Below are positions 1 through 10,872 of a stretch of DNA of 64,000 bases, piece by piece. Source of the DNA: Codonopsis lanceolata (lineage: Eukaryota > Streptophyta > Magnoliopsida > Asterales > Campanulaceae); the NCBI GenBank assembly GCA_013146195.2, contig CM028382.1, forward strand, positions 61,483,596 to 61,547,595, written 5' to 3'. The translations under genes and the position numbers were made by a program. The notes beneath the pieces were generated by a model. The model worked only from the letters and a program-made list of their open reading frames with translations, was not told the origin of the DNA and searched no databases. Numbering within the stretch: the stretch's first letter is position 1; the number at the start of each line of letters is the position of its first letter.

Positions 1-2160
1 AGTTAAATGTTATATCTATATATCTATCTTCTTTACTATAAATGTGTGAGTTGTCTATTAGAAATTAATGTATGGACAAAATTAACATTTCATCTAATAA
101 ATCATGCACCATTTATTTAAGGTCAAACAAGTAAATTTATCTTCTTTACTCTAAAAATGTGAGTTATCTCTTAGAAATTAATGTATAGACAAAATTAATC
201 TATAAAAATGTGAGTTGTCTCTTAGAAATTAATGTATAGACAAAATTAACCTATAAAAATGTGAGTTGTCTCTTAGAAATTAATGTAAAGACTAAATTAA
301 CCTTTCATCTAATAAACCATCCACCATTTATTTAAGGACAATCAATTAACGTATTTATCATGATAAAAAATAATATTTGTACAAAAATAATGTTTAATAA
401 ATCGCTCCCCATTGAATAAGGTCAAATAAATAGTTTATTATTTGCTAATCAATTCCATAAATAATTAAAAAATATCCTAATAAATGATAATGTCAAATTA
501 GTATATTCTATCTCTATCTATCTTTCTATCTATCTATCTATCTATCTATCTATTTCTACTATAAAATTATGAGTTGTCTATTAGAAATTAATGTATGGAA
601 AAAATTAACCTTTTATCTAATAAATCATCCACCATTTATTAATGGACAAACAAGTAAATTTATTATTAGAAAAAATAATATTTTTACAAAAATAATGTTT
701 AATAAATCACTCCCTATTGAATAAGATCAAATAAATAATTTATTATTTGTTAATCAATTCCATGAATAATAACAAAAAAATTATCGTAATAAATGATAAT
801 GTCAAATTAGTAAATTCTATCTATCTCTTTCTATCTATCTATCCATCCATCCATGTATCCATCCATCCATCTATCTATCTATCTATCTATCTATCTATTT
901 CTACTATAAAATTATGAGTTGTCTCTTAGAAATTAATGTATGGACAAAATTAACCCTTCATCTAATAAATCATTTACCATTTATTTAAGGACAAACAAGT
1001 AAATTTATCATAATAAGTGATAATTTTTGTAAAAAAATAACCATAAATTTAATAAATCACTCACCATTAAATAAGGTCAAAAAAGTAAATTTGTTATGAG
1101 CTAATGAATTACATGAATAATTATAAAAAGAACCCTAAATTTAATAAATCACTCACCATTGAATAAGGTCAAATAGGTAAATGATATATCTATCTATCTT
1201 CTTTACTATAAAAGTGTGAGTTGTCTCTTAGAAGTTAATGTATGGACAAAATTAACCTTTCATCGAATAAATCATCCACCATTTATTTAAGGACAAACAA
1301 GTAAATTTATTTTCTTTACTATAAAAATGTGTGTTATCTATTAGAAATTAATGTATGGAAAAAATTAACTTTTCATCTAATAAACCGTCCACCATTTATT
1401 TAAGGACAAACAAGTAAATTTATCATGATAAAAAAATAATATTTGTACAAAAATAATGTTTAGTAAATCACTCCCCATTGAATAAGGTCAAATAAATAAT
1501 TTATTATTTGCTAATCAATTCCATGAATAATAACAAAAAAAATTATCATAATAAATGATAATGTCAAATTAGTAAATTCTATCTCTATTTATCTATCTAT
1601 CTATTTATACGATAAAATTGTGAGTTGTCTATTAGAAATTAATGTATGGAAAAAATTAACCTTTCATCTAATAAAGCATTCACCATTTATTTAAGGACAA
1701 ACAAGTAAATTTATCATAATAAATGATAATGTTTGTGAAAAAATAACCTTAAATTTAATAAATCACTCACCATTGAATAAGATCAAATAAGTAAATTTGT
1801 TATGAGCTAATGAATTACATGAATAATTACAAAAAGAGCCCTAAATTTAATAAATCTCTCACCATTGAATAAGTTCAAATAGGTAAATTCTATCTCCATC
1901 TATCTTCTTTACTATAAAAGTGTGAGTTGTCTCTTATAAATTAATGTATAGAAAAAATTAATCTTTCATCTAATAAATCATCCATCATTTATTTAAGGAC
2001 AAACAAGTAAATTTATCTTCTTTACTATAAAAATGGGTGTTGTATTTTAGAAATTAATGTATGAACAAAATTAACCTTTCATCTAATAAACCATCCACCA
2101 TTTATTTAAGGACAAACAAGTAAATTTATCATGATAAAAAATAAATAAATAATATTTGTA
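1..2160. repeat. Composite tandem repeat array with (TCTA)n tracts
   Basis: An AT-rich block made of three alternating modules. Module A (about 100-110 bases, beginning near ACTATAAAAATGTGAGTTGT) recurs about ten times, for example at about 28, 140, 196, 251, 562, 904, 1204, 1316, 1608, 1908 and 2026. Module B (with AATAATATTTGTACAAAAAT) follows some A copies at about 361, 661, 1424 and 2129; module C (with ACATGAATAATTA) follows others at about 1010 and 1715. TCTA/TCCA tracts sit between modules. The TCTATC...ACTATAAAA pattern resembles the 5' end of plant Helitrons, but that link is inference. No coding potential. Confidence 0.8.
509..553. repeat. (TCTA)n microsatellite
   Basis: Run of TCTA units with few interruptions. 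A related TCTA/TCCA tract lies at about 818-898 and a short one at about 1580-1603. Confidence 0.9.
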
Positions 2161-2164
2161 CAAA

Positions 2165-2945
2165 AAAAGTGATGCATCATTTTGGGGAAGTAGTGTGGTG
2201 ATGTGCATCTTCTTCTTGAATTTGATTACTCTGCCACTCTAACATTCCACTCTCATTTCTCTTCATCTACCGATCTTCAGTTTCACCTATGTCGTCTTCT
2301 CCTTAAATGTCGTCTTCTTTTTCTTATATGTCGTCTTCTTCTAATTTGTCGTCTTCGTCTAATTCATCTTCTTTATGCATGTAAATTGTTTGATAAAATG
2401 TTCGAAAAGAAATTTGTTTGTCGTTGGACACCCTTTTGATTCTGAGTGCATCAATTTTGAATGACGTTGTATTAATGGTTAAAAAAGTGATGCATCATTT
2501 TGGATTTGAGATGCATGAAAGATTGAGCAATTTGAATAGTTTGTTGATTGTGTATAAGAAAGAAGGGACATGAAGGTCTGGTTTATTAATTTTGTAGTGT
2601 GATGCATCAATATTTGCTGCGCAATGCATCAATTGAGTGTTTGACTTGGTGCAACCCGATTCATAAATTTGGTGTAGCACAATGCAAAATTGGATTAGGT
2701 AATTTTAATTAATGCATCGTGGTGCAAAAATTGATGCAGTTTGGTACAAATTTGGATTATTAATTTAAATTGATGCATAACAGTGCCAAAATTGATGCAA
2801 CGCGATGTACTGAGTAAATGATTCGTAGCACGCCTTCAGTTCATTAAGGGTATCATAGTCTTTTGCCCCTAAAATTGATTTTTTTCGATAAAAAAAACTT
2901 ATGGTATTGTAGCGGTTGAAACTTATCTAAGTAGATTGGCTTGAA
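2165..2945 (-). mobile_element. MULE fragment, inverted relative of the 28615 and 30421 elements
   Basis: Read on the minus strand, this segment has the same order of blocks as the complete MULEs at 28615 and 30421: a terminal block with an AAGGGTAT motif (about 2840-2945), an array of GATGCATC-containing repeats (about 2490-2815), and a block around GGGACATGAAGGTCTG (about 2563). A 20-base stretch starting AAGTGATGCATCATTTTGG occurs twice, near 2166 and 2485. No clean target-site duplication was found, so ends are approximate. The short open frames here are not genes. Confidence 0.5.
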
Positions 2946-3230
2946 TTTGACCTATAATATATCTAAATAAAATGAGTCTACACATTTCTAGAAAATTCAT
3001 TTTCAAAAAATTGTTCCTAAAATGCTTAGATCTGCTCCTTCCACAACTCCGCTAATATTTTGGAGTTCAAAAATCACGATTGTTGCAACAACGAAATGGG
3101 AATCGACCTGGAATGGATGTGAGATTGGTTGAATGATTTTTCAATAGAGACGAAGGTGGAAGAGGAGGAAGAAGAAAGTGAAGGACATGAAGGTCCGATT
3201 CATTATCAATTAGGTGCTTGACTTGGTACA
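2946..3230 (-). mobile_element. Second MULE fragment, minus orientation
   Basis: Contains, in reverse orientation, the distal blocks of the MULE family: a TTGTTCCTAAAATG block (about 3014), an ACGATTGTTGCAACAACGAA block (about 3076) and a purine-rich GACGAAGGTGGAAGAGGAGG block (about 3150) followed by GGACATGAAGG. The same blocks occur as reverse complements near 30130-30235 and 31000-31210. The rest of the element is missing, so it abuts the inhibitor gene promoter as a truncated copy. Confidence 0.5.
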
Positions 3231-3412
3231 ACGCAATGCCCCTATTTTCAGCCTTTTCAAATCTTATCCGATCTTGATTACCAAACGATCTAGGACCAAA
3301 AGTAGGGAATTCAACAATGTAAACCCAGATCACATTGTTTGAATTCAAAGATTTCGGCTGGTACTCTGCTGTACGGAACCCAGAATAGTCATCCCCTCTT
3401 CCTCAATCAGCC

Positions 3413-3420
3413 TATTTATA
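3413..3420 (+). promoter_or_regulatory. TATA box of the protease inhibitor gene
   Basis: TATTTATA lies 50 bases upstream of the ATG at 3470. This leaves a short 5' UTR of about 20-30 bases if transcription starts at the usual distance. The region from 3231 to 3412 between the MULE remnant and this box is the likely proximal promoter. Confidence 0.65.
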
Positions 3421-3469
3421 CCTTTGAAAACCTCGCCCCATTAGCATACCAATAACTAGAGAACTTGCA

Positions 3470-3773
3470 ATGGCTTCTGGTTGCAAAGGTAAACACTAAT
3501 TTCTAATAAAGTCTTTGTTTTTCTTCAATTAATATTTGATTTTACTGTGAATTTATTTTGCAATAAATGAATTGTGCAGGGAAGGATTTGTGGCCGGAGT
3601 TGGTGGGGGCGAACGGAGATGCAGCTGCGAGGACGATAGAGAGGGAAAATCCGTACGTGCAAGCAATTGTGTTGTTGGAAGGAACTGCAACGACGAGGGA
3701 CTTTAGGTGCGACCGTGTTTGGGTTTGGGTTAACATTCACCGGGTTGTGACTCGACCTCCAAGAATCACATAA
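3470..3773 (+). CDS. Potato inhibitor I (I13) serine protease inhibitor, two exons
   Basis: Small secreted-type or vacuolar defence inhibitor that blocks serine proteases by a canonical exposed loop. Exons 3470-3488 and 3580-3773 are joined across a GT-AG intron (donor GTAAAC, acceptor TGTGCAG) and encode 70 residues, the usual family length. Visible family signature: MASGCKGKDLWPELVG at the N-terminus, IERENP, then FRCDRVWVWV and TRPP near the C-terminus. Cys5 and Cys50 are placed for the single disulfide typical of plant members. By alignment with the family the reactive bond is Arg46-Asp47, so a trypsin-like target is expected (inference). The first exon holds only six full codons, so a start inside the second exon would miss the Cys. 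No signal peptide is visible, as is common in this family. The gene is flanked by TE remnants but is intact. Confidence 0.93.
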
Positions 3774-3883
3774 ATAGCCATGTGGATCGAGTCACACACG
3801 TGGCGGTGATTCTTGGATTCGATGTAATGCGCTATATACTTACTACATACAGTATATAAATAATGTACTATTGTTGTACTAAT

Positions 3884-3893
3884 AATAAATAAA
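3884..3893 (+). terminator. Candidate polyadenylation signals of the inhibitor gene
   Basis: Two overlapping AATAAA hexamers occur 111-120 bases after the stop codon. Position and sequence fit a plant poly(A) signal; actual cleavage sites cannot be seen. From 3894 to 4479 the sequence is AT-rich, with short degenerate pieces of CTCCGTCC-type MITE ends near 4245-4270 and 4372-4460 and nothing else recognisable. Confidence 0.4.
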
Positions 3894-4479
3894 GTTGTTT
3901 GTAATTGGAGTAGGATGAAAATGTGGAATCATGAATAAATAATAATAAAAGTTGTTGTACTAATAATAATAATGCCTCTTTTAAGATTCTCTGCCCTTTT
4001 AAAGTTGTTGTCTTATTAATTAATAAGATGGAGTACTATTCAAACATTATTCTAATTATAATAATCTTGAGTCTTTGTTATATAAACCATTTGTATTGGT
4101 CAAAAAATCTCTATTTGAAAGTTAATTTTTTTATAAAAAAAATTTACATTTTTAATAGTTCATTAGTAATCTAATGACACTTTTATGCTTACATTTTTTA
4201 AATTTGATTTTTTAAATAAAACATCCCAAAATGAAATAGTCTATTTTTTTGCCCGAAACGAATGGAGTATTACTTAATTATTAGACTTTTCAAACATAGA
4301 TTATTTGGATGGAACGAAAGGAGCATAATTTCTTGTTTACCCCTAAGTCATAAACTTAAAAATTATATTTCCTCCGTCCCAAAATTATTGATTTGTTTGA
4401 TTTTATTTTTTTTTGGTTAAATAGAATATAAATTTGACATATATTTTGGGATAGATGAAGTAACAGCTGAAAAAAATTA

Positions 4480-4707
4480 CTCCTTCCGTTTTCAAATTAT
4501 TGTCCCTTTTGATTCGACGCACCATTTTAAAAAAAGTAATTGATTTCATTATAAATATTGGTGAAATGTGGTCATAATTAAAATAGCTAGCAAAATTAAA
4601 GGTAAAGTGGTAAAAATGTTTTTTTTTAAAGAAAGTTTTGAAAAAGTATAATTATTTTAGAATTGACGAAAAAAGAAAAAATGACGATAATTTGAAAACG
4701 GAGGGAA
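4480..4707. mobile_element. Stowaway-like MITE
   Basis: Terminal inverted repeats of about 25 bases (CTCCTTCCGTTTTCAAATTA at the left, complementary to the right end) flanked by TA at 4478-4479 and 4708-4709, the Tc1/mariner target. Non-coding, 228 bases. Confidence 0.85.
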
Positions 4708-4736
4708 TAATTTTTTTAATGTTAGTTAGTTGGAAC

Positions 4737-5137
4737 TAGACATGCAAATACAGTTTAAGATTCACAGTTCGAACCGTGAACCGAATCGTCCCAGAACCGT
4801 GGCAGAACTGAACCGAACCAAAACGAACCGAAACCATCTTTCAAGTGAATCGGAACCATCTTTCAAGTTAACCAGAACCGAAGGTTCACTTAAGGTTCGA
4901 GTATTTGATTTTTGGTGAACCGTGAACCGCCAGTTTCGCAGTTCCAACGGTAAAATTAAAAAAAAAACAGTCAGAATTCAAATAGACGTTCCAGATTGAT
5001 CATGGGGGTGCATAATAGTTTTAATTTACATAGTTTTTTTAAAAAAATAATAACCAAAAAATGCAAAAAAACAAAAAACAAAAAAAAACAATACCCTTTG
5101 TCAAGAACATGCGGTTCTGGAACCATGGACATATCTA
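4737..5137. mobile_element. hAT-like MITE rich in GAACCG motifs
   Basis: Starts TAGACATGC and ends with a complementary GACATATCTA; internal sequence carries many GAACCG/CGGTTC repeats. A better preserved relative sits at 29471-30052. Flanking 8-mers match at only 5 of 8 positions. Short open frames inside are by-products of the GAACCG repeats. Confidence 0.6.
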
Positions 5138-5225
5138 ACTCGAACCACCCACTCACTACAGGTGGTGGTTGGTCTAACCACCTGACACCTCCCATTAACC
5201 GCCGCTGACCACTCGAAAAACAACT

Positions 5226-5690
5226 ACCATAGGCTTCGTAAATTTTTAAAAATAAATTATAAAGATTCGGAAGAAATGGCGGCCCGAACCCCCTGCCCAA
5301 CAATTTTTATTAGGTTCCATTAGACCTCCGTCAAAATTTATAAAAACCGGAACTGAATTGCAAGAAAAAAAATGATAACAGACTTCACGAAATCTAAAAC
5401 TTTACAAAATCTAATAAAAAGTATTCTGATTATTATTACTATTATTTAAATATTTGGAAAAATGACCGGAAACCCCCCCATGATGGCCACCCCAAAAATC
5501 CCCCTTTGATGTCATCCTATTACCGTTAGGTTCTGTTAGAGTTCTGTCTAAATTTACAAAGATTAGAACTAAGTTGCGAGAAAAAAAATGCTAACAGACG
5601 TAATGAAATTTAACGGAAAGCGTTAAAATTAATTTTTATTTTGAAGATTTGAAGAAATGGTCGGCCCAAAAAATTACTCCCCCGTCCTCG
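5226..5690. repeat. Diverged tandem duplication, two copies
   Basis: Two diverged copies about 213 bases apart. Shared landmarks are a TTAGGTTC segment, a GTCAAAATTTATAAA-like segment, and an AAGAAAAAAAATGNTAACAG-like segment (near 5363 and 5577). Function not recognised. From 5700 to 6013 only AT-rich sequence was seen. Confidence 0.55.
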
Positions 5691-6013
5691 TTGATGGCCA
5701 TTGGACACCTCAAAATTCCAACCCCCTAAACACAACATTTTTTTTATAAAATTTTTTTTAAAAAATAGTGGATGATATTCAGAAATTGTTTAATATTTCT
5801 TTTAACAAGAATTGTTTTTCTTGAAAAATTAAAAATGAAATGTTTTTGCAACAATGTACGTACACTGTTGTAACTTGGAATACTAAACATTAGACGCTTT
5901 TTGCGACAATGCACTCGTATTATTAAAGTACAACTGTTTTCTTTCTAAGAAAATGTTTTTCATTTAGTTGCAAAAAGGATTAATATATAATTTGATCCAT
6001 TGAACTTGGAATT

Positions 6014-6943
6014 TGAAAGAACGTGACAGCACGGATTCTCGAAATGGAACGATGTTACTGCCAATATTGCAGTGAATGTTGCAACAATGACAGTAACAAT
6101 GTGAACTGAAAGTGTTTCACAGAAAATTGCAGCGGAAGTATTGTTTTGTGATTTGAAATCTAACAGACTTTGTAAGACAGAAAATCACACAAAAACAATC
6201 TACAAGAATCAATCTTGTAGATCAAGCCTCAAGGCAACAAATTATATTAAACTCAAAACTGTTTTTGAACCTTAACAGTTTACACAAAAATCTCACAAGA
6301 TATAGAATCTTGGAGATTACAAAACCCACATAAACTATCAGACCAAACGTGGGAAGAAAATAATCAAAGACTAAAAACAGCTTCCAAGATCAATAACAAA
6401 AACTGGAAGCACAAAACAAAACCTTCAGAAAAACACAAGGTGTGTTCCTGAAGCTTTTACTAGTGAATGCGTATGACTTCGTGTATGATTTGTTTGAATT
6501 CTCCTCACAGTTTCAACAACACAAAGCTTCTGAATTTAAACTCTCTTAATATAGAATATGATCTGATTCTCGCTCAAGCTCTCTCTCAGCACACTCCTGC
6601 TTCTGTATCTCTGCGTGCTCTCCCCAGCCTCGACTTCACATCTTTTTATAGGCTGCAAGACTTGTCAACCAAGACTCCAAGGAATCTCGCAAAAGCACGG
6701 CAAGACAAAGAAACCTACTAGGAAAGAGATTTAGCCGAAAATCAAACAAGATTACCTTTCCTAATTTGAGAACATTAATAACTAAATACTTTATGCAAGG
6801 ATTTAGTTACTAAAGATATCACCTAAATCTAACCAGAAAATCCTAATTAAATCTTAACACAAAGATACCAAATTAAATCCTATTTTGACCAAGAAGGTGA
6901 GAACAAGATAAATTAGGCAATGCCTAAAATACCCTTACAATCA
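6014..6943 (-). repeat. 3' LTR of the Sirevirus-like copia
   Basis: On the minus strand it begins TGATTGTAAGGG directly after the polypurine tract and ends CACGTTCTTTCA, giving TG...CA termini. A diverged plus-strand homologue is the solo LTR at 50788-51706; shared blocks include GTAAGGGTA, CCCACGTTTGGT, CTTGAGGCTTG and CACGTTCTTTCA. A TATA-like CCTATAAAAAG occurs on the minus strand near 6650. Confidence 0.85.
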
Positions 6944-6953
6944 CCCCCTTTGT
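6944..6953 (-). other. Polypurine tract
   Basis: ACAAAGGGGG on the minus strand immediately precedes the TG of the 3' LTR, where plus-strand DNA priming starts. Confidence 0.8.
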
Positions 6954-7279
6954 CCGAACATTCTTGGTCAAATTCACAAGACCTGCAAGAAGAGCTTGAA
7001 GAACATTTCCTAGCATGAGAATCAGAAATATAGATGAGAGAAATGATCAACAAATCACAGTCACCATCAACAACAGGTTACATGAAAACCAAATGTCTAC
7101 CCTAATTATTACGCACCAAAAGAAGTAAATGTTTTATCAACCATCACCATCGCTACACAAAATCAGAACCACAATACATCAGATTATCCTTCATAAAATC
7201 ATGTTGCTGTCTCAGGAGCACGAACATCATTACTTGCATCTTCAAAGATCACAACCTTCTCTTGTTGCGGCCTTCACCC

Positions 7280-9155
7280 CTATTTGACCGTAATGGTGCC
7301 CCACCGAGGTATCACCAAAGTAGTAAGAAATATCTGATGAGCAGCAAGGTGAGAGAGCTGGTCCTGTATTAACCGCAGCTGCTCTTTGACAAAATCAACC
7401 GACATAGGAGCTGTAGGAGAGGCAAACAGGGTGGATGTTGCACTGGATGTTGCACTGAATGTTGCAACATTCGGAGGGACAACAATAGGAACAACAGGAA
7501 CTGAAGGAGACGTTGTAGTAACAGGAATGGTAGGATCAGGAAGAGGTGCATCTGGAGATGATCTGAGAGGTAAATTGATGAGCCGATCTCCTTTTAAAAG
7601 TTTGGAAGAAAAGTGAAGAGGCTCAAGAACAGGTGATAAACGAGTGGAGGAAGGAGGTTTATACCCTTGAGAGAGGAGGATACGGTATACGAGAGAGGGA
7701 AAGATAAGAGACCTCTTGTCACCCCCAGTTTCAGCCATGGATGCAATTTTCCTAAAGACATATAGTCCAAGATCAAACGGCTTTTGAGAGCCAAGAAAAT
7801 ATAGGATTTTAGCATGCTCTTCGGTCACAACATTGGTGTTCTTTGAGGGAGACCAGTTTGCACAGCAGACTTTGTGCAAGAAGGCATAGAGGGAGGATAA
7901 CTGAGAAGTACTAACAGGGATTCCTTTGGCTGGCCACAGTGAAATACGACCACCCGACAGTTCACAAATACACAAGTTGAGGTCGACATCAAAATCAAGA
8001 ATACCAGAAGGATGAGTACCGAGCATGGAATTTATGACTTTGGGAGAAAAAGAGTACCATCTACCTCTCACATAAACCTTCTCAAAACTAGAGTCACAAG
8101 CATCAACAATTCGTTTTTCCAGATTGGAATAAAATTCATGGATTATTTCTTAAAGGCGTGAGAGGAAATGGATGTCATAAGATGGCGTTCAGAAATATAG
8201 TCAGACAAATTATAAGACTCTAACAAAGAATCCAACACATTCCTCTCATCAATGATATTACGAGAAATATTGTATCTTTTAGATGCGATTTAGATATAAA
8301 AGAAGAGGAGAGAGGAGTACCAAGCGGCTTCTTTCTGCTGGATGTTGCAACAATCGGTGCAACATTGAGTCGAACAGAGCGTCTTCTCGAAGATTTCACC
8401 GGAGACTTATCCGATTCTTCACTAGCAACTGGGGAACCTTTTGGAGTCGCATAGTTCTGATCAGAACTATCGTCAAATTCGGAAGAAGACGATGGACTAG
8501 GTGCAGTTTGAGGAGGAACAGATGGTGAGGGACCTGAGAAAGAAGCACGAGCCTGGCGCAATCGGGTTAAATTTTGAACAACCTCTTCATCAATGGCAGA
8601 TGGTCCAACTTTTGATGGTTTTCGACGAAGAGGAGGAGATTCAAAAGGGAATACTACCCTTGGGGACGGAATAGGATAATCTTCATCCTCAACCGGGTCT
8701 TGAACTGGAGGAGAGGGTGGAGATGCTGGTGACAGAGGTGTTTCATGAGTTTGGGAAATCGAACCTGCAGGAGGAATGAAATCCTCATCATCCGAATCAC
8801 TTTCTAGAATCACTGGTTCCTTGAAGAATCCAGTCTCAACTTTGTTTTTCTTCGCAGCCTGAATGTCAGCAGGGGAGGGATCATCGTAGTTTGCCGGAAT
8901 GCCACGTTGACGTTTGGAACGTCGAGAGCTAGGGTTGCCTATTGACGAATAGCCAGACAAATCTCCAGGATTTTCCACATCTATAGCATTACCTTTTTCC
9001 CCTGGAAGAATAACAGTGAGAGGCTCAGGGACTGGTTGATATACAACCATGGCCTTCGAAAGATCATCTCCTGCCGCGAAATTTGGGTTCACTGATGTCT
9101 TCGATGATGCAACATTCGACCTTGACAATTTAGGGCTTTTGGAAGATGATGCCAT
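7280..9155 (-). pseudogene. Extra copia gene: Ser/Pro-rich protein with 'putative plant transposon protein' domain, frameshifted
   Basis: Located between pol and the 3' LTR. The start at 9153-9155 begins MASSSKSPKLSRSN. The first about 290 residues are low-complexity, rich in Ser, Pro and Asp/Glu, with basic patches such as RRSKRQR that could act in nuclear import. A frame change near 8285 and another near 8150 lead into a folded-looking domain containing VRGRWYSFSPKVIN, then NWSPSKNTNVV and FDLGLYVFRKI. These resemble the plant transposon protein domain (PF20167 from memory) often found next to retroelements. Pieces read as 311 and 263 residues; the original protein was roughly 600. The Pro/Ser C-terminal tail ends in a helical stretch. 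Role unknown; in Sireviruses this slot is called env-like, but no membrane helix or signal peptide is seen here. Confidence 0.7.
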
Positions 9156-10446
9156 TTATGTTGGCGAGAGAAGATCCGACGAATGATTTTGATGAATTTT
9201 TGAGAGACGAACAGAGAGTGGACAAGGTCACCGGAAAATTTTGATGAGATTTTGAGGTGAAAGATTGCGTACGTTCCTGTAAGTGAGTCTCACTAAACAT
9301 GCCACTAATCACAATTAGCCGTTGGTAATTAAGGCAGTGAACTGAACCGTCGCATACATCACATGGCATTCAAAATTCAAACAACACAGGCTGACCAAAC
9401 TGCTATGAGTAAGACATGAGTTTGTTGTTTGAGACATGAGAGATATAAGAGCAATTTGAGTTACAATCTGATTTCAAAAACACATTTTTTGTTTGTTTTA
9501 AATGATCAGATATTTTAGGAATGCACAAAGCATACTTAACCAGAGTTGAGACTCCACAAAGCATATAATCATAGATACTCAGCCAGTTCTAAACATGAAG
9601 AAACAGCACAATAGAGTAGACAACCACATAAAATCATGACTTTGAGAACAAGACTCAAAGCAGGCATTAAACTTGATGGACAGATATTAAGAAAGCTGAT
9701 ATCATGCACCTATGTGTCCTAAAGCAGTATGTCTAAAATATGCAAAAGGAGAAAACAACAAAAAAAAATGCATATACACACAAGTGATATGTCTAGATCA
9801 ACTGATTGCAGTTCCCAATGTTGCAACAATGGAAATCACATTCACCCAAAAATCTGTGATTTTATGTTTGAATTTGCAATTTTTCTTTCACCAAATAACA
9901 CAATTTCTCCCAAAAACATTATAGGTACTTTATTTCCCTATAACACTAGCTTTACTTTATTTCAAGCTAAAGACACCACTAGGAACCTTTCACACTATTT
10001 ACCAAGGGTGGCAACTTTACATTTGATCGACCCATGAGATTCGAAAATCCATAGTCCCAAAAGAAAGGAAGCCACAACCTTGTTCATAGGCAGCTCTTTT
10101 CCGTTAGGTAGCTTTCACACTTTCTCAAATCAGAGGAGTCAATTTAGTCAAGATCAACCCATGCAAGTCGAAACTTCATGGTACATTGACAAATTGCAGC
10201 ATCCTAAAACTTTTGAAAGGTAGCTCTTTCCTTTGTGGTGCTAACGAGAGATTTCTCTCAAACACAACAACTTCTTGGGAGAAGGTGAGAAGAATTTTTA
10301 CAACATAATCACAGAAATTTTGAATGAATCATTGCACATGCTCAAAGGTACTAAGTACAAACAGATTTGATCTAGTGTGCCCTCCTAGACAACAATGCAG
10401 TATGCCTAAATTTTTTATTTTTTTTTTTTTTAAATAATGTGAGTGA
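9156..10446. other. Non-coding stretch of the copia element
   Basis: Between RNase H and the extra gene. No domain seen. It holds a GTTGCAAC palindrome at 9817-9831 and a T-rich run at about 10411-10430. Possibly leader sequence for the downstream gene; no splice or promoter signal is convincing. Confidence 0.5.
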
Positions 10447-10772
10447 TTACATGGCACACATACCGAGAGACTTCCTAAGATTGATGAATCTCTCGAACTC
10501 TAGACTCTTAGTAAAGATATCAGCCAAATTGTTATCTGTACCAACATGTTCAATACACACAATGCCTTGTTCAACTAAGTCTCTAATAAAATGGTGTCTT
10601 ATATCTATGTGCTTTGTTCTTTTGTGTTGAACAGGATTTTTAGCTATGCTTATAGCACTTGTGTTGTCACAATACATGATTAAAATGTCACTATGCAATC
10701 CATAATCTTGAATCATTTGTTTCATCCACAAAAGTTGTGTACATGCACTACCAGCAGCAATATATTCAGATT
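10447..10772 (-). pseudogene. copia RNase H, C-terminal part
   Basis: About 108 residues with copia RNase H landmarks: SEYIAAGSACTQLLWMKQ, YCDNTSAISIAKNP, RTKHIDIRHHFIRD and DIFTKSL, ending at a stop on 10447. The upstream part is lost in the run of Ns. Reading continues cleanly up to the gap. Confidence 0.88.
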
Positions 10773-10872
10773 NNNNNNNNNNNNNNNNNNNNNNNNNNNN
10801 NNNNNNNNNNNNNNNNNNNNNNNNNNNNNNNNNNNNNNNNNNNNNNNNNNNNNNNNNNNNNNNNNNNNNNNN
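10773..10872. other. Assembly gap (100 N)
   Basis: Exactly 100 undetermined bases. The left flank is copia pol, the right flank starts one base into an Athila-like LTR, so the true join between these unrelated elements is unknown. Confidence 0.99.

Larger units (their letters stand above)
6014..10772 (-). mobile_element. Sirevirus-like Ty1/copia retrotransposon, 3' part
   Basis: Minus-strand element. From right to left: copia RNase H ending at 10447, about 1.3 kb without coding, an extra gene (7280-9155), a polypurine tract and a 930-base 3' LTR. The 5' half, including gag, protease, integrase and most of the reverse transcriptase, lies in or beyond the N gap at 10773. An additional gene between pol and the 3' LTR is a hallmark of the SIRE/Maximus lineage; assignment to that lineage is inference from layout. 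Confidence 0.8.

Noticed and set aside
2203..2439. 78-codon frame on +
   Set aside because: Low-complexity Leu/Cys/Arg text from TCGTCTTCT repeats inside a MULE fragment.
3525..3740. Minus-strand frames over the inhibitor gene
   Set aside because: Antisense shadows of the protease inhibitor coding sequence.
6467..6721. 84-codon plus-strand frame
   Set aside because: Lies within a copia LTR, on the strand opposite to its transcription; no domain.
8283..8528. Plus-strand Arg-rich frame of 81 codons
   Set aside because: Antisense shadow of the Ser/Pro-rich extra copia gene.
7280..9155. Envelope gene of a retrovirus-like element
   Set aside because: No signal peptide, transmembrane anchor or cysteine pattern is visible; the position alone is not enough.
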